Source: Phaseolus vulgaris (taxonomy: Eukaryota > Streptophyta > Magnoliopsida > Fabales > Fabaceae). From it: a stretch of 64,000 bases of DNA. The position numbers were made by a program, and so were the translations under genes. The stretch spans positions 18,102,681-18,166,680 of the forward strand of contig NC_023749.2 in assembly GCF_000499845.2 (NCBI RefSeq), written 5' to 3'. This document shows positions 11,071 through 22,378 of this stretch, piece after piece. The number at the start of each line of letters is the position of its first letter. Within the stretch, counting starts at the first letter, position 1. The notes under the pieces were generated by a model. That model was not told the DNA's origin. It saw only the letters and a list, made by a program, of their open reading frames with translations, and ran no database searches.

Positions 11071-12011
11071 TGATCCTGCCTGTTGACCAGAACGCAAGAG
11101 CCTTGCCTTGTCAAAGGTATCTTCTTCTGGACCGGCCTTGCACCGCGCTAGCTTCTGTCCTTCACCTTGATTCACCTCAAGAACCTCCAAAAGACAGAGT
11201 AGCGCCGCTGCGGCCGATCGCGCTCCGACGCTCAAGTCAGTGACTGAACCACCAAAATACTAAGAGGAAAACTAAGAACTCCAGGAACCGTGCAATGTTC
11301 TCTCTCTGCGTACTCAAGTTCTCACAAGCGTAAAGAAGTATTCTAGAACGTGCGTACCTCAGAAGTTCGTTAGAATCCCTTATATACCTATGCACTTTCT
11401 CTCTCCTGACAGTTACACATCTGAACACGTGGCTCGCATCCAGCTGTACACGTGTCACCATCTGGAGCATCCTCTGCTTGAGCGTCAGTTCTTACTCTTC
11501 AGGCTGTTCGACTAAGTTACCCATGCAGGGAGTAACTCGGTGTATAGCTGCCTTGGAGCGCGATCTCTTCTGTGTGGCGAGTACGGGTGTCATCATACAC
11601 ACCTTCCCTGTGGTCTCGCCGGCTGCCATCATGATCTGTTTCACTTGCTTCACCGTGCATGTCCGGGTAAGCTGTTCCCTGGCCTCAACCTCTGGCTAGC
11701 TAGGGAATGACCATCTGACAACTTCATCCTTCGCTTCGAAAGCCTTGAACAAGCTTTCCTGATCTTTTGGCGATGTCCTCCTCTCGGCGATCTCTGATCG
11801 CTTTGTCGCCTGGGTTCACATCCGGCGACTACGACACAAACTTGGTGACTGCCGGTTTAGGCATGCTAGAGATCGGGACACGCCAACTTAACGATTGGCG
11901 ACTACACGAGCCCCCCGACTTCCTTCCCGTATGTCAGCCAGGTGTCCCGTTCAACACGCCTATATTATAGCTTGCTGCCACGTCATCACTTCCGACTACC
12001 TGGGCGGTACA
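11071..12011 (-). repeat. 3' LTR of Tat-B
   Basis: 941 bp with TG...CA ends, the partner of 22379-23319. It contains the minus-strand TATA box (11380-11386) and two CACGTG boxes (11426-11431 and 11449-11454). Confidence 0.95.
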
Positions 12012-12026
12012 CAAGCCCCCCAGTCT
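12012..12026 (-). other. Polypurine tract of Tat-B
   Basis: The minus-strand sequence GACTGGGGGGCTTG touches the 3' LTR. It is the expected plus-strand DNA primer site. The same tract touches the 3' LTR of Tat-C (45225-45238) and, modified, of Tat-A. Confidence 0.85.
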
Positions 12027-12609
12027 TAAGCGAAGACTTGTCCAGCGAAAAGACTAAGAGGTCACATCACTGTCGATCTACTTGGCGCTGGCACGGAATT
12101 CCAAACGTTCGTACCCTCTGCTTTTCTGGCGCTCCACCAAACCCCTTTTTCCAATCGCTCGACACGTGGCTTTATCAACGGTCATCTTCAGCTGTCGTTT
12201 GCGCTTCCAAAAACTTTTGAAAAACCCTTAAACCCTTTCATTTCCACGGTTTCATCATCTCTCTGCATTCTCAAACGCTCTGAGTTTTCTCTGCGAACCC
12301 ACGACGCTCCTCAACTCTCTCAATCTCCAATTCCCTTCAACGCTCATCTGATCATCAAAAGGTACCTCTTTTACTTCTTTTGTTGATATTTGCTTCATTT
12401 TAACCGATTCGCATCATCCATTATCTTTCTGGTGCATACGTTGTGGGTTGTTTTCTCCTTTTCTTCCCTCTCGTAACTTAGGGCTTCGTCTGCCATTGCG
12501 TTCGTCCCAACGAACTCCCGTTCGTTCGTTTTTCTTTCTTCGTGCTCAATCGAGTCATTCTTTGTAACCTTTGTTCATCCTTTTTCCTTTTTCCTTTGCA
12601 GTTCCTGCG
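12027..12609 (+). other. Leader of the Tat-B antisense gene, with an intron
   Basis: A non-coding stretch upstream of the start codon at 12610. A likely intron runs 12362-12601: donor AAAAG/GTACCTC, pyrimidine-rich tail and acceptor TTTGCAG/TTCC, leaving eight bases before ATG. The same acceptor context occurs before the start in Tat-C and a similar one in Tat-A. The promoter should lie in 12027-12300 or the LTR, but I cannot point to a clear TATA box. Confidence 0.6.
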
Positions 12610-15129
12610 ATGGCTCATACAAAGTCCTCTGCGAACCCCCCTTCTTCATCGCGAAACCCTCCACCCCAAGCGCACAGGGTTGCTCCTGGGGCAAATCCTC
12701 TACCAGCGCGTGACCCAACACGAGCATCTGGCGCTCCTTCTTCCCAGGCAACTCCGCCAGTCTCCGGAGGTGCCTCCCTATCTCCAAAAGACTACAAGGA
12801 ACTCTACCCTTGGGCCACCTCAGCTTTGTTGAAAGAAAAGTCTTCCATAAACACGGAGTTGGGCGTGCACCGACTAAGGAAAGGGGACCAATCCGTGCTC
12901 TCATTCCATAAGGAGCATGACAACAAAATGGCCGTGCTGCCTTGCCTCCTAGGTGAGCCGATCTGCGCCGACGATAAAGCGAACAACGGCGAGCTGTTCT
13001 GCTTCCTCTACGCGACGTTCTTCAAGAAGGTGAAACTCTGACTTCCCTTCACTCGCTTCGAGAGGGAGCTGTTAACTGAGCTCGATATCGCCCCCGCCCA
13101 GCTTCATCCCAACAGCTGGGCATTTGTAAGGGCGTTCCAGATCATGTGCGCACACTTGGGACTGCCAGCTTCGGTTGACGTTTTCCTCTTCCTCTTTGAA
13201 GCTAAGAATCCAGGAGACCGCCTCTGGATTAGCCTGAATGGGATTGCTGGAAGGTCAATCCTCTCAATCTTCCAGCAATCTTACAAAGATTGGAAAGGAA
13301 AATTCGTGAAGGTGTGCGTCAACGACCAAGATCCTTCCCTGCTCGACGGCTTCCCCTTGTACTGGGTACACAAGGGGAACAAAGACGCCAAAGAAAGCTT
13401 TAGGAGGCCCAGAAGTTCCGACACCATGGGCGAGCTAGACAAAGATCTATGCCTTTTCTGGAAGAAAGTAGCAGCCGCCAACATCACCTTCCCCACCTCC
13501 TCAATAATCTCCTTCAAGTTCTTCGAGGGCCAATTTGAAGCTCATATAGGTTAGCCTTTACCTCGACACTTAGGTTTTCGTTTTGTGTTGGGACTGATTT
13601 CGCATCTCTGTCATCTACCATTGGGCGTCCTGTTTGTTGCGTACTGGTCTTGGTTTTTAATTCATGTGTCACTTGTTTGCATTATTCGCACATATACTTG
13701 TATATTTTGCCTTTGCTTTTGTGCTCACTCGTTTATTTTTACCCTGTGCAGACCTCATGTTTGGCAAAGGCAAACTAGCTGAACTGAGGGCGATCGCCCG
13801 AACTCATAAGTTGGCGACGGGTTCCCAAACCGTGGAATGCCTGCCCCTCAACGAAAAAAGCTCGTCTTGAGGAAGCCAAAAAGGAAAACCCCTCAAGTGG
13901 TTCAAGAGGATGAGGATGACGAGGTGACTGAGGACGGCCTCGTCACCAAAAGAACAAGGGTGGCACCCTCTTTACCACCCGCTCTTCCAACACCAACACC
14001 GCCCTCTCCCCCAAGTCCAACACCGCCAGTCCAAGCAACACCCTTGGCGGTCGCGCTCCCTGTGGTTGAAGGCAGCGAGCCTAACTTTATAGAGAACCCT
14101 CCAAGCGCCTCCACGCCGTTCGTATCTGCTGGAGAGGGTCCTCCTTCAATCACTTCTATTGTTGGGGCCGCACCAGGTGGAGATGAAGGTGCCCACAACT
14201 CGCCGATACTTATAACCGAATCTCCCACTTCACCACCACGCCAAGAAGCCCCCCTCGCTCTACCAACTCAAGAGGGTGGTGGTGAAAGTCAGCACCAGGC
14301 TCCTTCAGCATCTCCACCAACAACAGTTGCAAGCCTCCCCCCCTCGATCGAAGAGGTCTGGGGGCCCTTCACAGCTAAACTAAAGATGATGGCAGAGGAC
14401 CTCCCCTCAATCCTAACAAAGGCTGTGAAGAGCTCGAACAAGAAGCTTCAGGACGGGATCTCAATGCTCCAGGAGGAGAATCGCCTGATAAGGATTGAGG
14501 CAGAAAAACTGTCTTGCAATCTGATGATGGCAGAAATCGATCACTCAAGGCTGGAGGACGCCATGAGTGCTGAGCTGAGGGGCGCACGCAAGGAGGCCTC
14601 CGATCTGCGCCAGAAATTGCACCTCCTAGCTCAAGAGAAAATCGAGCTGGAGAGTAAGCTGGTTCCCTACAGGCTTAAGGTGGCCAACTTGGAGGCATCA
14701 ATAAAAGCGGATGCAGCCAAGGTGGAGAACCTTGAAAAAAGGTCGGCTGATCGGGAGGTCCTCCTCGGAAAGGTCGAGAAGGAGAGGGACGACGCCATGG
14801 CTGAGCTCACCAAGGCTCAAGAGAAAAGCAAGAAAACTGGTGCAGAGCTGGCCCAGGCGCGGGACGAAGGCAAAAAGGTTGCTGAAGACCTTGCTGAAGC
14901 TCGCGGGGAATTTGAAGAACTGAAGAAACGAGCTGACGAACTGAAGCAACGAACCGAAGAGCTCGAGCAACAAACCGAAGAGCTCGAGCAAAGCTCCGCC
15001 CAAGTCCTTGCCGCCGGGTTCGACGCCGCCCTGGAGCAAATCGCTTGCCAGTACCCCGAGCTCGACCTCTCCATGGTGTCGATCTGCAACGAAGTGGTGG
15101 ATGGGAAGATCGTGCCTTTTGAAGATTAA
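12610..15129 (+). pseudogene. Antisense gene of Tat-B (putative gypsy-type transposon domain plus coiled coil), two coding exons
   Basis: Exon 1 (12610-13549) encodes a Pro/Ser-rich start and a globular region with FTRFERELL, FEAKNPGDRLW and LLDGFPLYWVHK, resembling the plant domain called putative gypsy-type transposon (Transposase_28). An intron (13550-13751, ATAG/GTTAGC ... TGTGCAG/AC) joins ...HI-D-LMFGKGKLAEL. Exon 2 (13752-15129) has basic RKPKRK, a long Pro/Thr-rich linker, then about 250 residues of coiled coil ending AAGFDAALEQIA. Lesions are a CGA-to-TGA type stop at 13039-13041 and a deletion with frameshift near 13830-13845. No catalytic motif is visible. The intron runs in antisense to the element's genomic RNA, which implies a separate transcript. 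Confidence 0.8.
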
Positions 15130-15830
15130 TCGCTTCCCTCCATCACTTATTTCCTGAGATTTAACGCTTATTTCTGTTTACACGATCTTTACTTGTAATT
15201 TTCCTTCTTTTGTATTCGAACTGGTACAGCTTCTATTATAACTTCTTCCGCTTTTGCACCTCGTCTCTCTGTTTACTTCGCCTTTTTTTTTAACCTTCAT
15301 CTGCTTTCTTCCTCGCTGTATGGTTGATCAACTTATCTTGTAGAACTCGCTTTAAACAAATTAACTTAGCGATTCCTCGGGCTCAACCGTTTACTCACTG
15401 CTTTAGACTCGAGCAAACTATCAATCTTATATCAACTCATCAACTGTTAACTCAAAGTGAAAACTCGAGCAACTTATTAATCTTCAAGCGATGACATTTA
15501 ATATAACTTGCAAACTTAAAGCAATTAGCTACTTACTAGGCAGCAGGTTTTAACTTAAACTGGTATTCCAATACAGTTTACCTGATCTGCCTGGCGAGGT
15601 TAGCCCTTACTCCTGTCATCGCCTGGAATTCCTCCGATCGCCATAGGGTTCTGGCGATGTAAGCTTCCTTTGCCTTCATAACTTGGCTATTGTTCCCTCA
15701 TCTGGGGGGTAGAGGCGCCTTTCGGATCCTGCTCTACCTCCCTGAGTTTCAGAACAATAAGCCGGATAGCGAGGTGTTCTCTTTGAACCTACCTTAGCTA
15801 TCCTTTAAACTTCTTCCACCTTTCACGCCA

Positions 15831-15950
15831 TACCTGAACTCATTCAAAACGAGAAGGATTTTATCTTGCCTGAACTCGCTCGACGGCGAGAAGGACTTTA
15901 TCTGGCCTGAACTCGCTCGACGGCGAGAAAGACTTTATCTGGTGCCTCAA
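15831..15950. repeat. Tandem repeat, about 36-37 bp unit, three copies
   Basis: The unit contains CCTGAACTCGCTCGACGGCG followed by AGAAGGACTTTATCTGG. The first copy is diverged. Confidence 0.85.
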
Positions 15951-16082
15951 CTTGCCCAGGGTGTACATCTCCTCCCCCCTGGATGCACTGAGGACTTTTT
16001 CTCTTTCTCGCCTCAAAACGCGCGAGGGCATTGAGGTCTTTAATCATTGCTGGTGCCTCTGATCGTCGAAAGACGATGAGGA

Positions 16083-16276
16083 CTTTAAAACTTTAACTGT
16101 GCCGCCAATCGCCGAAAAACAATGGGCACTTTAAAACTTTAACTGTGCCGCCAATCGCCGAAAAACGATGGGGACTTTAAAACTTTAACTGTGCCGCCAA
16201 TCGCCGAAAAACGATGGGGACTTTAAAACTTTAACTGTGCCGCCAATCTCCGAAAAACGATGGGGACTTTAAAAGT
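16083..16276. repeat. Tandem repeat, 46 bp unit, about four copies
   Basis: The unit begins CTTTAAAACTTTAACTGTGC and continues with GCCAATCGCCGAAAAACGAT. Unit starts at 16083, 16129 and 16175 give an exact 46-base period. Related units occur reversed in Tat-C at 40494-40680. Confidence 0.9.
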
Positions 16277-16473
16277 TTAACTGAGAGCATGCACTTTTTC
16301 TACAAGCCTTCAACACAAACATGCATGCAAACTCAAAAACTTAAGCTTGAAAACTCTTCTTTTATTGGGTGGCCTCATTAAAAACCCTCCTTAGGGAAAA
16401 AAAGAGTGCCCCCTTTAAACTGTTTTAACAGAAAGCTTGCAAATCTTTTATGTTCGTTTCTACTTACAAAGCT

Positions 16474-17901
16474 TTAACTGTAATATAACTTTAGGTGTGT
16501 GGCGTTCCAAGTGCGAGGAATCGCCCCTCCTTCCAATGTCTCTAGGCGGTAGGCGCCGTTCCCGAGCGCCTCGGTTATTCTGAACGGTCCTGTCCACTTA
16601 GGCGATAACTTGTTTTCCATCTCGTATTGGTGGGCCTTCCTCATCACCAGGTCGCCCTCTTTAAACTGCCTTGGCATTACCTTCGAGTTGAATCTTCGTT
16701 CAATCCTCCTTTTCACTGCCTCGGATTTTACTCTCGCCTCCTCCCTGACCTCATCCAGCAAATCCAGATTCAACTTTCTTTCTTCATTCGAGTGTTCCGC
16801 TACAAAGTGCTGGAATCTCGGCGAGCTCTCCTGGATTTCCACTGGAATCATTGCGTCGCATCCATAGACCAAGCTAAACGGGGTCTCGTGGGTTCCTAAC
16901 TGCTCGGTGGTGTGGTACGCCCAGACTATGCGGGGTACCTCCTCAACCCACGATCCCTTGGCTTTCTCTAGCCTTCTCTTCAAGCCTCTTAGCAACACCC
17001 GATTGGCGGACACTACTTGGCCGTTTGTCTGAGGGTGCTCGACGGATGCAAACACCTGCTGAATTCCCACCTCTTCGCACAACTTCTTCAGCAGGTGACT
17101 TGCAAACTGAGTCCCGTTGTCTGACACCAGGCGCTTAGGCACACCAAACCGGCACACGACGTTCTTCCATACAAAGCTCTCGATCTTGTGTGCGGTGATT
17201 TGAGCTACTGGTTCTGCTTCGATCCACTTGGTGAAATATTCAATCGCCACCACCAAGTACTTCATCTGCCTGATCGCCAATGGGAAAGGTTCCAGGATGT
17301 CAATTCCCCACGTATGAAATGGCCAAGGGCTGTAAATCGACTTTAACTCTTCTGGAGGCGCTTTGTGCCAATCGGCGTGCTGCTGACATTGCTTGCAACA
17401 CTGTGCATACTTCTTGCAGTCCTCCCTCATTGTTGGCCAGTAGTAACCTGCACGGAGAGTTCTTGCAGCCAGTGCTCGACCCCCGACGTGACTTCCACAT
17501 ATCCCTTCAAGGAGCTCGGCCATAATTCTTGTACATTTTTCTCCGCGCACACATTCCAGGAGTGGGTGTGTGAACCCAAACCTATACAACTCGCCATCAA
17601 TCATTGTGAACTTGTTGGAGTTCTTCTTTATCTTCCTAGCCTCCATCGGATCCAGCGGGAGAAGGCCATCTGCCAGGCAGCGCTGGTACTGGGTTATCCA
17701 TGTGTCTAGCTCATGTATGGCACAGACTTGCGTCATGTTCACCCTCTCCCCCCGACATGCTCTTATTCTCGGCGATCTCAAGGTCTCCAAAGTCAAGGAC
17801 CTGTGACTCCTCGCCGCTTTCTCCGTCGACTTGCTTATCTGAAGAACCAGGTGGTCTGCCACAAATGCTCTAGGCGTCTTCAGAGTTTCTTGGATCACCA
17901 T
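16474..17901 (-). pseudogene. Integrase of Tat-B
   Basis: The enzyme inserts the DNA copy into the chromosome. A 475-residue open frame contains the zinc-binding region (GICGSH ... CKQCQQHADW, residues about 130-180), then the catalytic core with WGIDILEPFP (first Asp) and VSDNGTQF (second Asp). The third site reads NGQVVSANR where Tat-C has NGQVEFANR, so the catalytic Glu is replaced by Val. The C-terminal part has KEGDLVMRKAHQYEMENKLSPKWTGPF-type chromatin-end sequence. It is in a different frame from the RNase H ORF upstream (shift near 17905); in Tat-C the two are continuous. It is probably non-functional. Confidence 0.9.
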
Positions 17902-18941
17902 CCTCTGCCTACCCCCTTGCCCGAACTGGCGAGCTTAGCTAGCAAGTCTGCTCGGGCATTCTGCTCTCTGGGCACATGCACCACTTCAAACGAGACAAAG
18001 GAACCCTTCAACTCCTGCACATACTCCAAGTAAGCCGCCATTTGTGGATCCTTGGCCTGGAACTCGCCTGTTACTTGTCCCGTGACTAATAACGAGTCAT
18101 TCTTAGCCATCAGCACCCTAGCTCCCATCTCCTTGGCCAGCAAGATTCCGGCGATCAACGCCTCATACTCTGCTTGATTGTTGCTAGCTTTGAAGGCAAA
18201 CCTCAGGGACTGTTCTATCAGCACGCCGTTGGGCCCTTCTACAATGACTCTAGCACCGCTACCCTGCTGGTTCGACGATCCGTCCACCGAGAGCACCCAA
18301 CGGAAATCGTCCCCTTCAACTCGTGCTGCTTCCGACGAGAGCTCGACCACAAAATCGGCGAAAATCTGCCCCTTGATCGGACCTCGGGGCTCATACTTGA
18401 TGTCGAACTCCGACAGCTCCACCGCCCATTTCACCATCCTCCCAGCTACATCAGGCTTCTTCAGGACTTTCTGGATGGGCAAGTCAGTCATCACCAGTAC
18501 TGTAAAACTGTGAAAATAGTGGCGCAACCTCCTCGCCGAAAATACCACAGCCAGTGCAGCTTTCTCCAAGGCCTGATACCTCACCTCCGGGCCTTGCAAC
18601 ACCTTGCTGACGAAATAAATAGGCTTCTGAGCCTGGTCTTGGTCTTGGGCGAGCACCGCACTCACCGCCCTCTCAGTCACAGCAAAATACAACCTGAGAG
18701 GGGTTCCTACCAAGGGTTTGCACAAAACCGGCGGGCTCGCCAGGTACTCTTTAAGCTTGACGAAGGCCTCTTCGCACTCCTTCGTCCAGGCAAACTTATT
18801 GTTTCGCCTTAAACACTGGAAGTACGGATGGCCTTTCTCTCCGCTAGCTGATACGAAACGAGACAGGGCGGCCATCCGACCTGTAAGTTGCTGCACCTCC
18901 TTTACAGTAGCCGGGCTCCTCATCGCCAAAAATGGCAGCAC
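17895..18941 (-). pseudogene. Tandem RNase H domains of Tat-B
   Basis: Two RNase H domains follow the reverse transcriptase, the hallmark of the Tat lineage. The first (about residues 55-175) reads YFAVTERAVSAVL, without the usual Asp, as expected of the degenerate ancestral domain. The second (about residues 210-340) has DGSSNQQGSG, NQAEYEAL, AKNDSLLV and ARADLLAKLA, so its four acidic positions are present. The ORF is 348 residues but lies out of frame with the reverse transcriptase upstream (shift near 18945) and with the integrase downstream. Confidence 0.88.
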
Positions 18942-18946
18942 ACTTA

Positions 18947-19778
18947 TCAGGATTTGCCTTTATTCCTCTTTCTTTCAGTTAAGAGGAATCCCAAGAACTT
19001 TCCTGCCTCCACGCCAAAAATGTACTTCTCGGGGTTCAGCTTTAATCTGAACTTGGCGATTGTGGTGAACAACTCCTCCAGGTCCGCAACGTGCTTGCTC
19101 TTTTCCGGCGAGGTCACGACCATATCATCCACGTACGCTTGCACATTCCTTCCCAGCATTGGTGCAAGTACCCTATCGATCAATCTTTGGTACGTGGCCC
19201 CCGCGTTCTTTAGCCCAAAGGGCATCACCTTGTAGCAGTAGCACGATCTCTCGGTCATGAAGGCGGTCTTCTCTTCATCCATAGGATGCATTTTTATCTG
19301 TTTGTACCCGAGAAGGCGTCCAGGAAACTCAACAAGTTACACCTTGCAGCACTGTCGACCAGGGCGTCTATGCTTGGCAAAGGATACGAGTCCTTTGGGC
19401 AAGCCTTGTTCAGGTTAGTGAAGTCGACGCACATGCGCCACTTCCCATTGCTTTTCTTCACCAGCACGACATTGGCCAACCACTCAGGGTACTGGACTTC
19501 CCTGATATGGCCTGCGGCGAGGAGGTTCTGTGTTTCATCCCTGATCGCCTGCCTCCTCTCCTCGTTAAATTCCTTCTTCTCTGTCGTACTGGTCTGACCT
19601 GGTTATCCATTGCTAGATGGTGGCACAAGAAATCGGGGTCGATTCCCGGCATGTCTGAAGTAGACCATGCAAAAGCATCCAGATGCCGCTCTATCACCTT
19701 GGCGATCTGGTCTTGGAACTCAGCCTCCAAAGATCTTCCCAGCTTGAAGACCTTCCCCCGATCTCCCTTTCGAGCCAC
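18947..19778 (-). pseudogene. Reverse transcriptase of Tat-B, three frames
   Basis: The enzyme copies element RNA into DNA. It is spread over ORFs 19778-19458, 19479-19294 and 19291-18947. Recognisable blocks are GKWRMCVDFTNLNKACPKD, LSFLDAFSG, FMTERSCYCYKVMPFGLKNAGATYQ and the active-site YVDD (QAYVDDMVV near 19125). Frameshifts near 19565 and 19300, and one at the end near 18950, break it. The active-site motif itself is intact. Confidence 0.9.
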
Positions 19779-20404
19779 TCCTCGACGGGTTTGGGTCTGG
19801 CTTCCCTGGCGATCACCGCCCTGGCGATTCCCAGTTCCCTCGCTTCCTCTGGGCGGTTCCTCGCCTCTTCCTCCCGTCCCCCGCTCTCTCCCTCAACCAC
19901 AGCTTCCGTCATGGTGACATCGCCTCCGGCGGCCACTTCCATCGCCGCATCAACAACTCGCCATTCCGTTGGCCTGGGCTTCACACCGGGAGGCGGGGTG
20001 GTCGTGATGTAACTTACTGACCTCTTATTCTTCAAGCTGTTCTCATAGCACTTCTTTGCTTCCTTCTGGTCAGATTTGATGGTGATCACCACCCCCTCCA
20101 TAGACGACAACTTCACCTTCATGTGCCTGGTCGAGGGCACAACTCCTATTCTGTTGAGTGTTGGTCTTCCCAACAGAATGTTATATGCTGAGGGAGCATT
20201 CACGACGAGGTACTTGATTTTCTCCGTCCTCGAGCCCGCCTCATCCGTGAATGTAGTTCTTAACTCGATGTACCCCCTGACCTCCACCTGATCGCCAGTA
20301 AACCCATACAAGCACCCTCCATAGGGTCTCAGCTGGTCAAGGGGCAGTTGCGGCTGTGTGAAAGTCGGCCAGTACCTGGTGGACCTTCCTTCCCGCTGTG
20401 ACAA
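19694..20404 (-). pseudogene. Protease region and linker of Tat-B, active site deleted
   Basis: It matches the protease part of the Tat-C ORF at 35909-37627 (LVVNAPSAYNILLGRPTLNRIG, then MKVKLSSMEGVV). The catalytic segment VDQGSSADVMFW present in Tat-C is missing. At about 20375 the sequence jumps from a first CTGG to a second CTGG, which removes 35 bases and shifts the frame. A further frameshift near 19765 separates it from the reverse transcriptase. No working protease can be made. Confidence 0.88.
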
Positions 20405-21803
20405 GCGAGATAACTATGGGATCGTTGTCGTGAGGCACAACGTCCCTGAGATCTTCTTTCGTGAACGTGATGTCCACATTTGGCGAGTGGTCCTCGAACA
20501 TGTCCACCGTCATCACAGACCTTGCATATTTCTTCCTCTGTGATGCGATGCATCCACCACCCGAGAAACCTCCAGCGATGGTGTGGATCTCTCCATGAGT
20601 GGGCATCTCATGCTGCTGAGCCTCACCACCCGCTGGCTGGGAGCTCGACGCGCCCCCCGTCCTCCTGTCTAGCAGGTAATCATTCAAGAAACCGCTCTTG
20701 ACCAGGTCGTCGAGCTGGTACCCCAATGCCAAACACGAATCAATGGTGTGACCAAAACTCTGGTGGAATTCGCACCAGGCGTCTAGTTTTGGTCCTAACA
20801 CCTTGTCGCCTACTTTCTCAGGTGCCTTAAGCCTGGCTGCTATGTTGGGAATGGCGATCAGATCCGCCAACCCCATGACAAACTTATGCTTTGGCGGGCG
20901 ATTGTACTCCCTGGGGCGCCCTGGGCCCCTTCACTTGTTTTTTCTTGGATCATAAGGATGGCGAGTCCTTTGATCCCTCTTGGCCGCCGCCGTCTCCAGC
21001 ACCCTCTGTGCCTGGATCCTGGTCTGGGCACGTGGCCTAGCAGGGGCCACGCTTCCTCTCTTCTCGGCGACTTCACTCTCGTCGGCTATGTGGGCCACTG
21101 CAAGTCGCCTAACCTCAGCAAACGTGGCGGGGTGAGCCCTAATCAGCGCCTCACAGAAAGGTCCCGGCAGCACGCCCTTTTTGAAGGCGTATACCAGCAT
21201 CTCCTCGTCTTTCGCAGGCGAGCGGACCATCTGTGCTCCAAAACGATTCAAATAGTCCCTGAGGGACTCTCCTTGGTATTGCCTTATGTCGAACAGGTCA
21301 TAAGACACCCTAGGTGGCGCCTTGTTCACAATGTACTGCTCGACGAAAAGCTTCGAAAACTGTTGGAAATTGGTTATGTGACCTATAGGCAAGCTCACAA
21401 ACCATTCCAGCGCTGTTCCTTGGAGCGTGCTCACAAACATTTTGCAATATACAGCATCCGAGCCTCCTGACAGCATCATCTGCGTGTGAAACATGGTGAG
21501 ATGTGCCTCAGGGTCCTCCACGCCGGTGAAAGTAGCCTTCACAGGTACCACGCTCGTAGGGATAGGCGTGTCTGTGATCGCTTGAGCAAACGGCATAGGG
21601 AAAACGCGAGGTGGCGACGATGGTGCTACCTCTTCAGCGACTGGGCATCCTATTTGCTCCTGAAGAGCTTGGCGCAACTCCTCAGTCACTTTGCTGAGCT
21701 CTTCATTCCTGGCCTGAGAGGCGACCAGGTCCTCATGCTTCTTTGCCTGCTCTATGCGTGAGGCCTCCACATTCGCCTGCAGCGCACGCATGATATCTAT
21801 CAT
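20337..21803 (-). pseudogene. Gag of Tat-B
   Basis: Two ORFs cover it: 21803-20931 with the retrotransposon gag core (ALEWFVSLPIGHITNFQQFSKLF near residues 125-150) and 20876-20337 with the nucleic-acid-binding motif CEFHQSFGHTIDSC, a CX2HX4HX4C variant of the zinc knuckle usual in Tat elements. A frameshift near 20930 separates them. The N-terminus is cut by a TAG just before 21803, where Tat-C reads a Gln codon; upstream residues (FMRKMRSNR...) are recognisable. Confidence 0.87.
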
Positions 21804-22378
21804 CTATGCCATGGTCATGGCGCCTTCTGCAGCAACTGGCACAACGGGACTTGATCGGTTGCTTCTCATCTTTCTCATGAAAACTCGGCAAACCAAAGTT
21901 CGACGAACAAAACCTCCTCCAGGAACGATCGATCCAGCAATCAACCGGTTAGAAACTCTGAAACTCCCAAGAACATCCGCAAACGCAACTGCAACAGCAC
22001 GCCGATAGATTCGGACGTCGAAACCTTCACAGAAACTTGCAACTTCACCATAAAACCACCGCTTCTCCAGCAAGCTCCCGATTCCCTAACCAGAAACACA
22101 ATCGAACGGAAAATACAACAAACAACCGATTGAAAACCGCGCGAACAGCAAGAAACTCCAAGAAAACTGAACGAAAGCTTGAACAAACGGTGGAAAACCT
22201 CACACTACCGATTAAAACCCAAACGAACGGTAGAAACCTCGAATTCACCGAACAAAAGCTTGAATGAACGGCGGAAAATGGTTGCACCAGAACACAACCA
22301 CACAGGAACTACAGAAACTCCAAGAACTCACGCTGTGGATGGGGACAGGTTTTACACGGCCCCACGGTGGGCGCCTCA
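21804..22378 (-). other. Leader of Tat-B with primer binding site
   Basis: Next to the 5' LTR the minus strand reads GGCGCCCACCGTGGGGCC after a three-base gap, the same as in Tat-C. This is the expected tRNA primer site; I cannot name the tRNA with confidence. The rest is an A/C-rich leader with short repeats around 'gaacggtgaaaacc', matching the leader repeats of Tat-C. Confidence 0.75.

Larger units (their letters stand above)
15130..16473. other. Spacer between antisense gene and integrase of Tat-B
   Basis: Convergent 3' ends of the two transcription units meet here. It holds two tandem arrays (15831-15950 and 16083-16276) and, at about 16366-16425, a block conserved in Tat-C (40391-40447) and Tat-A (26711-26765) with a CCCTCCTTAGGG inverted repeat and, on the minus strand, CCCAATAAA. 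No further coding region is seen. Confidence 0.75.

Noticed and set aside
18174..18812. 212-codon plus-strand ORF
   Set aside because: Shadow of the RNase H region on the minus strand; the only real antisense gene of Tat-B lies at 12610-15129.
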